In this document: piece after piece, positions 1 through 10,700 of the stretch | Position numbering within the stretch: position 1 is the stretch's first letter | Layout of the letters: each line of letters starts with the position of its first letter | DNA from: Silurus meridionalis | Taxonomy: Eukaryota > Chordata > Actinopteri > Siluriformes > Siluridae | NCBI RefSeq assembly: GCF_014805685.1 | Contig: NC_060911.1 | Location: 12,593,212 to 12,657,211, forward strand | Length of the DNA: 64,000 nucleotides | Reading direction: 5' to 3' | Made by a program: the position numbers and the translations under genes | The notes under the pieces: model-generated | Told to the model about the DNA's origin: nothing | Databases searched by the model: none | What the model saw: the letters and a program-made list of their open reading frames with translations, nothing else

Positions 1-2930
1 ATCGTACTCCTCTTCAGTTCATTAGCGCCGCGGTCAGCTTGATCTCAGTCCGTTTAATCGTCTGCTATTGTCATTTACGTGCTAATTGATAACAGCAGAT
101 ACGATCGCACATACGTGGCTTGTTGATGCTAGCTTCGGCGATACCGCCAACACCGTTGCGCAGACGACTAACGAGGGCTCTTAAATGCGTCTATCTAGGT
201 CGCACTCTAAAAACACCCCGAGCCCTAGATGCGCCTAAGAATAGTTTTTTTGTGAGGCGCTCAGTTAAAACCTTCGTTTGCTCTTTGTGATATCGCCTTC
301 AGCTCTGATTCAATATTCCAGTCACTTAAGCCATTTTGAGGAACAAATGATCTCTCGCGTCCTTGTTAGGGGTCTGACGGTACGCAAACTTTACGGTTTG
401 GTTCGGTACGTACCTCGGTTTTTAAGTCACGGCCCGGGTTAATTTCGTGATGATGTAGAAGGAAGAAATGCGAAACACAAAATTGCTTGTCGGGTTTTTT
501 TTTTATTATTATTTAAACGGCACAAATTAAATTGATTAAATGCAATTAATTCAATGGAAAAAACTAATCAAGATACAGTATGATCTACATAAATGTTCTT
601 TTTTCAGCAGACTTTAACGAATGTCTTCATTCCTTCTATCCTTCATTCATTCACTCCCTCGATATGTGGAATTGTCAGGATTTTCTCATTTTAAGAAAAC
701 GTTTTTAAACCTAGACATAAAATGCAGAAGAATCCATATCGCTAGATGGTAAAAAAAAAAATGGTACTCAGATTCTCAGAAGGAACTATGTTTCTGATGT
801 AAAAAGTATTGCATTCAGTACACATGTGCACCGAACCGAAAGCCTTGTCCTGACCCGGTTCGGTACAAAATGTGTACCGTTGCCCCCCTAGTCTTTGTCT
901 TTCAGGAATGCGGGTTGTTGAAGGCACCGGGGCCTGGATTACTGTGTCACTTTACATCATAGGGAAGGTGGGAAGAGGGAATTTCGAAGCAAACGTTACA
1001 GGTTCTGTTGGCTGGGGGTTTGAAAATGCCTCGTGTTTGTATAAGGCTTGTATAAGCCTTGGCCCTAAAAATAAAGACACTTAGGTAAAATAAACACTTA
1101 TATTCCATAACAGTGAACGTCCCTGGTGGAGTCAGAAGAAAATTGAAAACGGTGTAGAAACCACTATCCATGGGCTCTTCCTAACATGATCTGCATAGTA
1201 ACCTCTATAGTTCTCCAGTAAGGTCTGGAGATCAAATGCCACACCTAGGCAGCTCAGGTCAGAGAAATGTACATTCTCAGTATACTGTACAGCTTCAGGG
1301 GCACGGTTTAATTATCAAGCCGTTTGTTTTGTCGTTGTCGGGGAAAAAAAACGTTTGCTCCTGGACATTATGAAATATCGATAATTAGATTACACTGTGT
1401 AATAAACTGGGTTTATGGTTTGTATATGTTCGTGCCGCTGCTGCCTAATTGTTCCGTGGCTTTAATAGCCTTGATTCGCATCATTTCGTGGCCCTGGATT
1501 CATGAAACACGGTGCTACGTTAAGGTCACCAGAATCGATGCATATTCATGAGCAGTGTTAATGAGGTGTAGCTTGGCTGTGAAGCTGCATCCAGGCTGTT
1601 GCGTCGCAGCAGTGTGTCAGGTGTGCATTCTTTCAGGCTTCTAAAGGTGTTATCACTGTGGGACGGTGCAGTAAGCACGTACTGCATTAATAAAAGCAGC
1701 TATCGTAAAAATACAGTGCAATGCAGCAGACTTTAATGCAGCTAAACCTCGAAATGGTGTAGTGCACTTTATTATATAAAAAAGAAAATGTATAAATAAA
1801 GGTTTCTATTTAGATATTTTAGAGGAATTGGCTAGGTTTATAATCCAATTATTTCAGTTTATCATCTGGAAAAGGTAATCAGGGTAGAAAAAAAAAAGTA
1901 TTTTTAAACTTTGACAGTTTATTACCTACCGAGATATTTTCATGCTACACAGTTTAGTTAGCACTAGAAGCCAAATTGGAGTAATATTCCTATATCAGAT
2001 ACTCCGTTCCAAAACCGTCCGCGATAAATAAAAAAATGCGATTAACGGATGCCAACCCAAAAATGCTATTTTATGTATACAGTAGTGTACTGTGTTAACA
2101 TTTTACTTCATTTTATTTTTATCAAAAAACAATTTTTTTCATCATAAAACTCCTATAGGTGTTTTGGTCTATCGTGCTATCTGCGAGACCGGGAAAATCA
2201 GCCAAGCAAATTAGTTATGTGGCAAATGCAATTCTGCAATAAATCGGGGGTTTATTTAATTGCAGTCAATCGCTGCAAATTTCGAATTGTTTTGAACGAG
2301 TGACGGAGTGAATGGCGCTCATATTACTTGGCAGTTTCTAAAGTAGCACTTGATTCAGCATATCCAATATTTCCAATCTAATTAACATATCCAATCCAAT
2401 TAATTGTTTGTTTGTTTGTTGAGGTATACTATGCACTAACAGTAATCGTGTGCACAGATTCAATCGGCCGCGCAATACTTAGTTAAGGCTGTGAAGCTGT
2501 AATGTGTGCAGACGTTTCAAAATACTCTATAATTTAGTAGCGTAACTATCGTTGAATTATTTAGCGACTCAATCTGTCTCTCATTACAGTAAATTTAAGG
2601 GGCTTTCAAAGATGGAACTTAAATACCCTGTCTGTCTGTTTGCTGCCTGCTAATTTAATGGTGCTCACGTATTTCGCATGACACACGTATTTGTATGAGG
2701 ACTTCTATGACTTCGCTTCTGTGTGTATTCTTCTCCAGTAATAGAAAGTACTCATGGCATTGTTTGGTGGAGAATGGTGTTTTACAGAGCTTGAAAAATA
2801 GGCAGTGGATAAACATTTGTTTACTACAGATTTGATTCATATGTGATTTTGGAGCACCTCATTTCATGTTTAGTCCCCATTTACTTTTAGAACAACCTCC
2901 ACTCTTTTGGGAATATGTTCCCAGATTTTG
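1..2930. other. Intronic or upstream DNA with nothing recognised
   Basis: No convincing exon, RNA gene or classifiable repeat is seen. The first 450 bases are less AT-rich than the rest but hold no frame of note. Short T and A runs occur at about 490-510 and 750-762. A short (TTTG) run lies near 2405-2420. The exon preceding 8960 should lie further upstream. Confidence 0.5.
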
Positions 2931-2932
2931 GG

Positions 2933-3105
2933 GAGAGGCAGCTCAGTGGTTAAGGTTCTGGGCTAGTGATCGGAAGGTCGGGGGTTCAAGCCTCAATATC
3001 GCCAAGCTGCCACTCATGATCTATTAAGCAAGGCCCTTAACCCTCCGTGCTCCAGGTCTGTGCTCTGACGAATTTTGCCATAATGTATACGGTATGTGAC
3101 ATTTT
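2933..3105 (+). repeat. tRNA-headed SINE, 3'-decayed copy
   Basis: Contains an A-box-like GGCAGCTCAGTGGTTAAGG and a B-box-like GGGTTCAAGCC, followed by the conserved SINE body (GCCAAGCTGCCACTC, then GCAAGGCCCTTAACCC). The same family is present as a longer minus-strand copy at 34640-34896. The 3' third has diverged. Confidence 0.75.
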
Positions 3106-3639
3106 ATTCTATTAGTAGCAGAATTAAATTTAGGGGCTGTAGGGTGAACAGGCCGCTCCAGATCTTCCACTCCAACTCATAAACTCTAACTCATGAGCAT
3201 CATGGAGCTGTCATGAATCATGCTGGAACAGATTTGGGCCTTCCAATTCAAGTGAAGGAAAAATGTATTGCTAGTGCATCTAAAGAAAGACTTTTCCAGT
3301 AGCTTTTTCTAAGTACATATGTAGGATTCTTTCAAAATGCACGACCAAAGAAAATACTTATGGAACATGAAACTGAAGCGTTCCAAATAACCACTGTTCT
3401 CTGCTGTAGTCGGAACCCTGCTAAATGCGATAACATCTCATCATACCCAGCTTGAGCTTGCTATAAAAATTAGCCACCGATGCTTACATTGCATTAAAAA
3501 ACAATAAACAAACAAACTAATGCATCCAAAAGCTTCAATGCAATTGTGTGAGACTTACTTGGGTATAAGTTTGGAGAAGAACAAAATATTGCTGGAAATG
3601 TCGGGTATCCCAAAACATTTGTCCATAAAGTATATTTCA

Positions 3640-3860
3640 TTTTAGACAGCGATGTAAAGTGTTTGAGTAAATGTACTTTGTTTTGTACTTAAGTAATTTT
3701 TTGGCTACTTTTTAGTTTTACTGGGTATCAAAGATATAACCAACTTTGTCTCTCTACGCAACTACATTTGATCCAGAAGAGGCTATATCGCCATCCCCAT
3801 TTTATCTGTTCATTGAATACTAATGGTTCTTCTACTTTGTGATGTACTGTAATTTTGTTA
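3640..3860. repeat. Diverged interspersed repeat rich in GTACTTAAGTA-like words
   Basis: Phrases such as TGTAAAGTGTTTGAGTAAATG and TTTTGTACTTAAGTAA recur in related form at 6282-6440 and 63675-63870. This is a common fish repeat type. I cannot assign its family and its ends are unclear. Confidence 0.4.
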
Positions 3861-4105
3861 TTTTAAAATTTTTAAAGCTTTATTACTTTCTCTTTTTTTA
3901 AGCTGACTTGTTTGGTCTTTGTATCATTCTGGTATTTTGAGGTGTACAATTTGATTTGTATTTTAAGAAGTCATATTGAAATTTATGAAATTGAACTTGT
4001 AATGGAGTCTGTTTTGCAGTAATCTATAATTTTCCTCAAGTATGATTTTAAGGTACTTTTTACACCCCTAAATTGAGACTTTCTAATTTTGGTCATGGAC
4101 ATTAC

Positions 4106-4520
4106 GAGGTGGTATCAAAATGTTTTGAGACTAACGGTGCTAAATGGTGCTATTCTGACCATGTGCATTACAACATCTGTGATTTCATCATGGGCAGCAA
4201 GTTAGAACAAGGAGCAAACATGAAATTTTGCGTGAAACTCTGCAAACCTGCTACAGAAACAAAAGAGCACGTCATAAGCGGAAGAATGTCACTGAAAGAC
4301 GACGAGAGATAAGGAAGACCTTCAACGAGCTCAACCCCCAAAAATATCGCAACCATTAAGCAACTTGTGCATGTTGATCATCGAAGAACAATCTCACTTC
4401 ACATTATTTCACTTTTGCAACCATAGTACTCCTCACATTCGGCTCCTGCGGACTTCGCCATATTCCTGAAAAGTTAGGTCACCGTTTTGACACCTTTGGA
4501 GAATTTTTTGATACCACCTC
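4106..4520 (+). mobile_element. Internally deleted mariner element with intact terminal inverted repeats
   Basis: GAGGTGGTATCAAAA at the left end is matched in inverse at the right end (TTTTTGATACCACCTC). TA flanks the right end directly and the left end one base out, as expected for mariner. Inside, a frame still reads like the N-terminal domain of a mariner transposase: EQGANMKFCVKLCKPATET, then SLKDDER, a stop, GRPST and NIATIKQLV. It then jumps to APADFAIF-K near the 3' end, so the catalytic middle is gone. It is a non-autonomous, dead element of 415 bp. Related fragments are at 28660-28952 and 40308-40645. Confidence 0.8.
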
Positions 4521-5480
4521 TAAATATCTGTCGATAGTTGATGAGTTCAAACTTACATTTCTTTAATATCGGTTTTGGAATTGGGAAAGGAATGCGAGAG
4601 AAAGCTAGTAAACGTTTATTGAAATTAAGGCGATTGGTAGGAAGTTCTTTATTGTTCTTGTTGCGTTTTCCTTTTTCGAAGTTTTTGAGAATCTAGCTTA
4701 CTTCCTTCACCTTCTTTCTTCGCACACTAATAAACTCAACGTAAAAGCTATTGGCTGATTTCGGAGAAATACAGTGCACGATGACGAGAATGCAGTATTC
4801 CTTGATGCTTTGGTTAAAGTGGTGGCGTGACTGTGTCTGTGCTGAGCTGAACGCCCCCGAGCTGATGCGGCACAAAAGAAGTCTGATGTAAGAATGATGT
4901 AGGAAATTGTGTTTTTTTGTAGACAGTAATAAAATACTGACAGTTTCTATTCTAGGCTAGAGAGTCATCAAGCTGTCCGTTGTCATTTTTAACATTTGAC
5001 AAATCTTGACAGACAGTGTTTTCTTCAGGTTTTTTTTTCCCCAGATTTTAAATGAATTTAGTTGGCATTTCAGGTTTTGTAGCAGTTTGAACCATTTGAA
5101 AACCTAGCTAACCTAAACCTAATGTTCAAACTGCTATTCAGGGCCAAGTTTTAGAACCAAAGTACACCTGCATTTGAGATCCTTGATACACCTTCTTGAC
5201 AAACATGGAGTCTTGGAAAGAGGCCTTCCCATGCTAATGAGGCATAGCCGTGCCTGCTGGCAGTTGGCCGTGACTACATCAAAACTTTTCATCAACAAGA
5301 AACTCAATTTAATGAGTGATTTGCTCACCTGGGGGACATTTTTCATAATCATTTCCACAACTTACAAGCCAGAAGATGGAGGAGGAATGGATCTTCCTTG
5401 TTATTTTTATTTGTCCTAATTGCTGCCAGGATCAAATCACTTCACATTACCATGTGACCTGTTGTCTGTATACTGTACAC
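4521..5480. other. Intronic DNA, unclassified
   Basis: No exon or known repeat identified. Overlapping open frames on both strands at 5134-5419 have no recognisable domain and no splice context. Confidence 0.4.
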
Positions 5481-5579
5481 CAGGGGTGCCCAGTACGTCG
5501 ATCGCGATCTACCAGTATGGATAATTTTGACTTGGTAATTTTATAAGTAGCTTGCATGCTGAAAAAGTTTGTGCCCCTG
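5481..5579. mobile_element. 99-bp hAT-type MITE with perfect 8-bp target duplication
   Basis: The element starts CAGGGGTGCCC and ends GTGCCCCTG. It is flanked on both sides by the identical 8-mer CTGTACAC (5473-5480 and 5580-5587). An 8-bp duplication and CAGGGG/CCCCTG ends are hAT hallmarks. It has no coding capacity. A larger element with similar ends lies at 61031-61460. Confidence 0.85.
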
Positions 5580-7560
5580 CTGTACACATTGAAAAGACAA
5601 GTATAAATGTGCTTCTGATCGGAATGTTATCCGATCAGAGTGTCCTGGTGCAAAGGTAGTTGAGAACACATTGTGAACGGATATCAATGTAATGTAAACG
5701 CAATCCAGCCATCGTGTCTGCATTCGCAGGTCAACATCATGCAAAACCCAGTAAACTCATGTACACTGCCCGGCCATCCAGTGTTTATGTTGATGAACCT
5801 GAAAGCAAGAAGTGTATTTATTTATATAAGACTTTAATTAATATGAATTGTTTCAGAGGAGCCCACTTCAGGCCCGATCTGCAACGGGGCCATCTTCTGC
5901 AGACTTATTTAAATATTGAACGGGAAAGATAGATCGGTTACCTAGATAGAGAAGTCATTTGTTGTTGCCAAGTGTAATTGCGCCATGTCTTGATTGACTG
6001 ATGATCAGAGCCAGAGTTCCTCTAAACTTGTCCAAATCTTATAGCAATGGCTAGAACTAGCTGTGAGACCAATAGGTCCAGACCTCGGTGGTTTTAGAAA
6101 CCTTTGGGTTTTTTAACTAAAAGTTTTCTTTTTAAAAATGCCCCAACCAGCGGTGGTGATTGGTTTTTAACAGACCTCCGGCTTAATTGGCTGTTACTGT
6201 ATCTCTCACAAGACGTGAGCTATAACAATTTACCTTCATCTTGAGAAGTATGTGACAGAAGAGTATTGGCTAATATCTAGTGGTGGACAGTAGCAAAGTA
6301 AATGCAATTTGTTATTGTAGTTAAGTAGCTTCATCTGTACTTCACTTTGTACTTCTATCTGGGGAGACTTTTATTTTACCTTCACTACATTTCAAAGTCA
6401 CTTTGTACTTTTTACTTAGCTACATTTTGCAAAATCTGGCATTATGAGTGAATAAAAACTTGTCAAGCCACCAATCAGTGTAGAGCTTTTGAACCTGTTT
6501 TGATTGGTGGTATCTACTTAGCACCAACAGACAGTTTAGTATCAGGTGAACACAACAGAACATTTTAAGAAGAATAAATGATGGAAGAAACCCCTGATTC
6601 TAACTCGCCACCACACCAGTGTGCTTTTTTTTTCAAGTAGTTCAAAAGAAGGTTTTGGGCTCATGAAAATTGGAACTCCTCAATATAGCTCTATTAATAG
6701 ATTGGTTGCTAAGAGTTACATTAGTGTCTTTTAAACTGAGTTGATAACGCAAGAGTCTTGTGACAAAAATGATAATAGGAACATTATAGCCATAATTAAT
6801 CATAGTACTTCTGATGCTTAAGCACATTTAAAGGCAAATGAAGTGCTTTTATTGGATTAAGATTTTACTGAGAGTATCTCAGGTACATGCTTCAACATAA
6901 GTTAGAAAAGTGAGAATTTCCAGGAACCTATAAATGTGAGCAATTTCTTAAAAAAAAAAAAATTCTTACTAAGAATTTTACCCCAATTGAGTGTCCTCCT
7001 TATCAAGAAAACTGAATACAGTACATAGCTCAGATGTGGAAATATCTGGGCTGTCACTGGGTGACTATGAGGTTTTAATTGGAAAGATCTTCTGCATTGC
7101 ATCTGTTCTACGTATCTCATCTGTTATTACCTGCTTTTTGTTCTCCCTCCAATATCTTTTGCTTGTGGATCAGGCCAGAAATCTTCCCAAAATATTCCAC
7201 AGTTCTCATTTTACATAATTGATATTGAAAAACACTCATTATTGTGCATACTTAAATATATTTCATATATTAAATGGGGACAATTGTGAAGTCTTGGGAG
7301 GATTTTAAAAGCGCATTCAAAATTCATTCAGTCCTGTTTGAAGTTCTGTGATTGTAGAGCAAAGAGCTACTCTATGAGTCACAGTGATAATGGAAGGCCT
7401 TGAGAAGAAAAGCCACATGCTTTCAAGCTTCTTTGGCATGCTCAACGTGAAAGGAAGGAAGCATTTTTAGTGTTGTGCAAACTGACAAACTGGGTTGCAC
7501 ACAGCTAACATACAGTATAAAGTAGAGTCCAAAATTCAGAGGCCACATTCTAAATATTTC
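5580..7560. other. Intronic DNA with one diverged repeat (6282-6440)
   Basis: 6282-6440 carries the TACTTAAGTA-type repeat (GTGGACAGTAGCAAAGTAAA, GTAGTTAAGTAGCTTCATC) also seen at 3640 and 63675. A poly-A run sits at 6950-6962. The rest shows nothing I can classify. Confidence 0.4.
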
Positions 7561-7569
7561 TTTTTCTAT

Positions 7570-8165
7570 TCAAATGGAAAACTACGGAAGCCCATTGCAT
7601 TCACAACTAAAAATAAAATTCACAGAAAGGATCTCATAATTATGACTTACTATCTCGTAATTATGACTTATTGTCTCATAATTGACTTATCTCATAATTA
7701 TGAGGTCCTGATCTCATAAGTATGACTTACTATCTTATTTGACTTATCTCATAATTGAATTATCTCATAATTATGACTTATCTCATAATTGACTTCTCAT
7801 AATTATGAGATCCTGATCTCATAATTATGACTTAGTATCTTATAATTATGAGATCCTTATCTTATAATTATGACTTAGTAACTCCATATGATAGCTGCTA
7901 CATCTCCATGGTTGCGCAATGAGGTGCTTCAGAGCAAAAAAACGCAGTAACGTCAGATCCGGTGTTATGCGCTAAAACGCTCCCCTGCCACAGACTGCCC
8001 CAACTTATCTCATAATTATGAGATACTAAGTCATAATTGTGAGATCAGGATCTCATAATTGAGATAAGAAGTCATAATTATAAGATAAGTCGTAATTGAG
8101 ATCCTTTTTTAATGATTTTTTTTTTTGTGAATGCAATGCGTTTCCGTAGAAAACCCTTTTTTTTA
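7570..8165. mobile_element. Foldback DNA element with subrepeated inverted arms
   Basis: The outer ends are inverted: CTACGGAAGCCCATTGCATTCAC on the left matches GTGAATGCAATGCGTTTCCGTAG on the right. Inside each arm is an array of CTCATAATTATGAC/GAGATCCTGATCTCATAATT-like subrepeats, themselves palindromic, running forward in 7630-7880 and inverted in 8000-8105. A unique centre of about 120 bp (7885-7995, locally less AT-rich) separates the arms. No transposase is present. The organisation is that of a foldback transposon or long-TIR MITE. Confidence 0.75.
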
Positions 8166-8545
8166 ATGATGAAAAAAATCTTCAAAATATTTTATATATC
8201 TGTTATTCAAGATCTTCATATTCTTACTCTTTCCAGGTCAATATTTGAATGTAAGCAAATGAGTGATAGTGAGCGTTAATTGATTGCATGCAAAAGCTCT
8301 ATAGATATTTTGTTCATGCCTAATATTTTCAACGCTTCTAAGCGTGTGTTTAGATGACATTTCGATGGATTTGATCTAAAATACTGTAGAGCAGGAGGTT
8401 AACATTTTTGTCATTAAAACGAAAGCATACTACGCAAATACCGTGACAATCTGAAGTTCATGTGGGTATTTGAAAAGAATCGTCTTTTCACTCAATGTTG
8501 TCAACGTTATGATTTAAAATGACATTTGTATTATGTAGAACAAAT

Positions 8546-8573
8546 ATATCCCTAATATATATATTAGGGATAT
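8546..8573. repeat. Perfect 28-bp palindrome
   Basis: ATATCCCTAATATA is followed directly by its exact reverse complement, with no spacer. It sits about 390 bp before the first exon. It can form a hairpin or cruciform; no function is implied. Confidence 0.9.
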
Positions 8574-8959
8574 GCCTCTCCATAAATGAGCCCAATGTGA
8601 TTCATCACCTATGATACATTAAAGATACATATAAAGCAGCTACCAAATGCGAGATGATTCACCCGTATTACGATGCAGTGCGATCTGTCGATTTTATTCA
8701 ACACAATGTGATTCACTGCGATACGATGAAATGGAAAACATGATGCAAACAGTTTTTGTAGTGCAAAAAAAAGATGAAATGAAACCAGCGGTTCTTTTCC
8801 TGTTTTGTGCAGGGTGCAGCTCTACCTCTGCCATGTTAATCTGTATTCTATGTTACTCTCAGCTCTCCATAGTGTTGAGATACATCGTTAGAGAAACAGT
8901 TTTGCTTTGCACTGTTTTCTCCACTACTTGAATTTGTGTATTTCTTTGACTCTCTCTAG

Positions 8960-9141
8960 ATATCAGCTATGGAAGATATTCTGGTGCATCTTTCCTGGAG
9001 TTTGAGCACATTCATCTCAGTGCTGTGAGTAATATCACAGTGAGGTTTCAGACTCGCTCTGTGAACGGAACAATCCTATTCGTCGACCAGCCATTTGGCT
9101 GCCTCTTTCTCAAGCTCTACCTCAACAATGGAATTTTACAG
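8960..9141 (+). CDS. eys: EYS-like exon A: N-terminal half of a laminin-G domain
   Basis: This 182-bp exon is preceded by a pyrimidine-rich acceptor ending TAG and followed by GTAAAG. It begins with the last two bases of a split codon, then 60 codons, and ends in phase 0. The peptide starts ISYGRYSGASFLEFE, the usual first strand of a LamG domain. It continues with ITVRFQTRSVNGTILFV, the second conserved LamG stretch (F-TR---G-I-), and ends with LKLYLNNGILQ. Two N-glycosylation sequons are present (N-I-T, N-G-T). The preceding exon is not in the window; nothing resembling it was seen in the first 8.9 kb. The region upstream is repeat-rich intron. Confidence 0.85.
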
Positions 9142-9474
9142 GTAAAGGTTCAGTAGGTTCTATAATTTAAAAGCTACGTGTCAGATGTTTTATACGTGGT
9201 GTGAGTTTCATTTTGGGAATTAGAATTCAAGATGTCAGGGATGTTGAGATTTAAGTTAATTAACCATTCTGTATTGGTGTCTATCCTACTATATAATCAG
9301 GATAATTTCTATCATTATTATTACCATTTTCTCGATCCCCTCGCTTCAAATGCCTTCATGTGAGATTAATTAAAATCTCACATTCAAATAAGTACAGACT
9401 AAAACTCTCTTCTGAGTATTTTAAAAGCAACGCTTCACGTTTTCTAATTGTTCATTTGTCTCCTTTTTTTCCAG

Positions 9475-9566
9475 TATGATTTTTCCTGCAGCCAAAACGA
9501 AGGGATTCATAGCATTAATACCAAAGTACAGGTCAATGATGGCAAAGAGTATTTGGTGCACATAAG
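9475..9566 (+). CDS. eys: EYS-like exon B: middle of the first laminin-G domain
   Basis: A 92-bp exon that follows a T-rich tract and CCAG acceptor and ends at GTAATA. It starts in phase 0 with YDFSCSQNEG and ends after VNDGKEYLVHI plus two bases of an Arg codon. The V-DG-YLVHIR pattern is the central LamG segment (usually -DG-WH-V-). It lies only 333 bp after exon A, the shortest intron here; the split codon AG|A is completed by the next exon 7.5 kb downstream. Confidence 0.85.
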
Positions 9567-9761
9567 GTAATATTTTTTGCGTAATTTCTTTCAAGTTGTC
9601 CAAAAGTGATAGAAAGTTGTCTCTACTGTGTGCAGACATGCCTGGGCATGCAGGTTTCATGACAGGCTTAGGATAGATACTGATAGTACCCATGTTGGAC
9701 AGGGGATGAAAGCATTCACATACAGTGCACTGCAGTGCACTCCCATACCACCCCAAAAAAC

Positions 9762-10018
9762 TTACTTTCGGCTTCTCCTATTAGGGGAGCCCCAGCGGGA
9801 ATCCGTATTCATGATCCACATGCTTGATTTGGCACATGTTTTTTTTACGCTGGAAGCCCTTCCTTACGCAACCCTCCCCATTTATCCGGGCTTGGGACCA
9901 GCACTAAGAGTGCACTGGCTTGTGCAACCCTAATGGCTGAGGTTGGTTTCCTGACCAGGGATCGAACCCGGGCCGCATCGGTGAGAGCGCAGAATCCTAA
10001 CCACTAGACCACCAGGGA
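9762..10018 (-). mobile_element. tRNA-Glu-headed SINE, near full length
   Basis: On the minus strand the head (10018 back to 9948, 71 nt) reads like tRNA-Glu: CCCTGGTGGTCTAGTGGTTA is the A-box region and GGGTTCGATCCC the B box. The body (CAGCCATTAGGGTTGCACAA, AGTGCACTCTTAGTGCTGG) and a tail ending near CTAATAGGAGAAGCCG follow. A second copy begins at 30122 on the plus strand. It lies in the intron between exons B and C. Confidence 0.85.
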
Positions 10019-10150
10019 AAAAAGATGCTCTAGCACTGCTTGACTGGTCAACCTTCAGGGTACAATGAAGCTCAATCTCAAGACTCTTCTCGGTTTTGAA
10101 AAAAAGGTGGTGGAAAGAATATCACCTACTAACAATGGCTCTTCCGTAGG

Positions 10151-10700
10151 TACAACTACAATTACAAAAAAGTTGGGACCCTGTGTAAAATGTAAATAAA
10201 AACAGAATTCATGTATTTGCAAATCACGAGGAACAGTGTGCCATACAGTATGTGAGTGGTACAAAATTCTAGCTAAACTGATTAACTGATAACTGATAAT
10301 AAGCCACATGTTCCCTCTCCTCTTCAGTCCGGAAGACATGGTGTCCATGGTTTCCAAAAACGAAATAAATATTTTTATTCGCCTGAAGACAGAACAGTTT
10401 TTCATTTTGCTTCAGTACATTTAAAATGAACTTTCACCCAGAGAGGATGGCAGCGTTTCTGGATTATGTTCACGCATGCCTTCTTCTTTGCATGTTGAAT
10501 ATTTAACTTGCATTTGTGGACAGCAAACTGTGTAAACAGACAATAATTTCTAAAGGTTTTAATAAACCCATGAAGTGATTTGCATTACAGAATCATGACT
10601 GTTTTAAATGCAGGGTTCCAACTCTTTTAGCTGCCCAGACGGGTTTGTAGAGGGCTTTTATTTTCCGTCCATGACCTTCTAAAGCGAGTTCAGGATATAT
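10151..10700. mobile_element. DNA transposon remnant, family with CAACCCCAATTCCAAAAAAGTTG ends (copy 1)
   Basis: Left end TACAACTACAATTACAAAAAAG, then GTAAAATGTAAATAAAAACAG and GATTTGCAAATC-like words shared with copies at 12990-14146, 29888-30120, 51725-52140 and 57791-58560. The right limit is uncertain. I recognise this as a widespread fish repeat but cannot name its superfamily safely. Confidence 0.55.
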
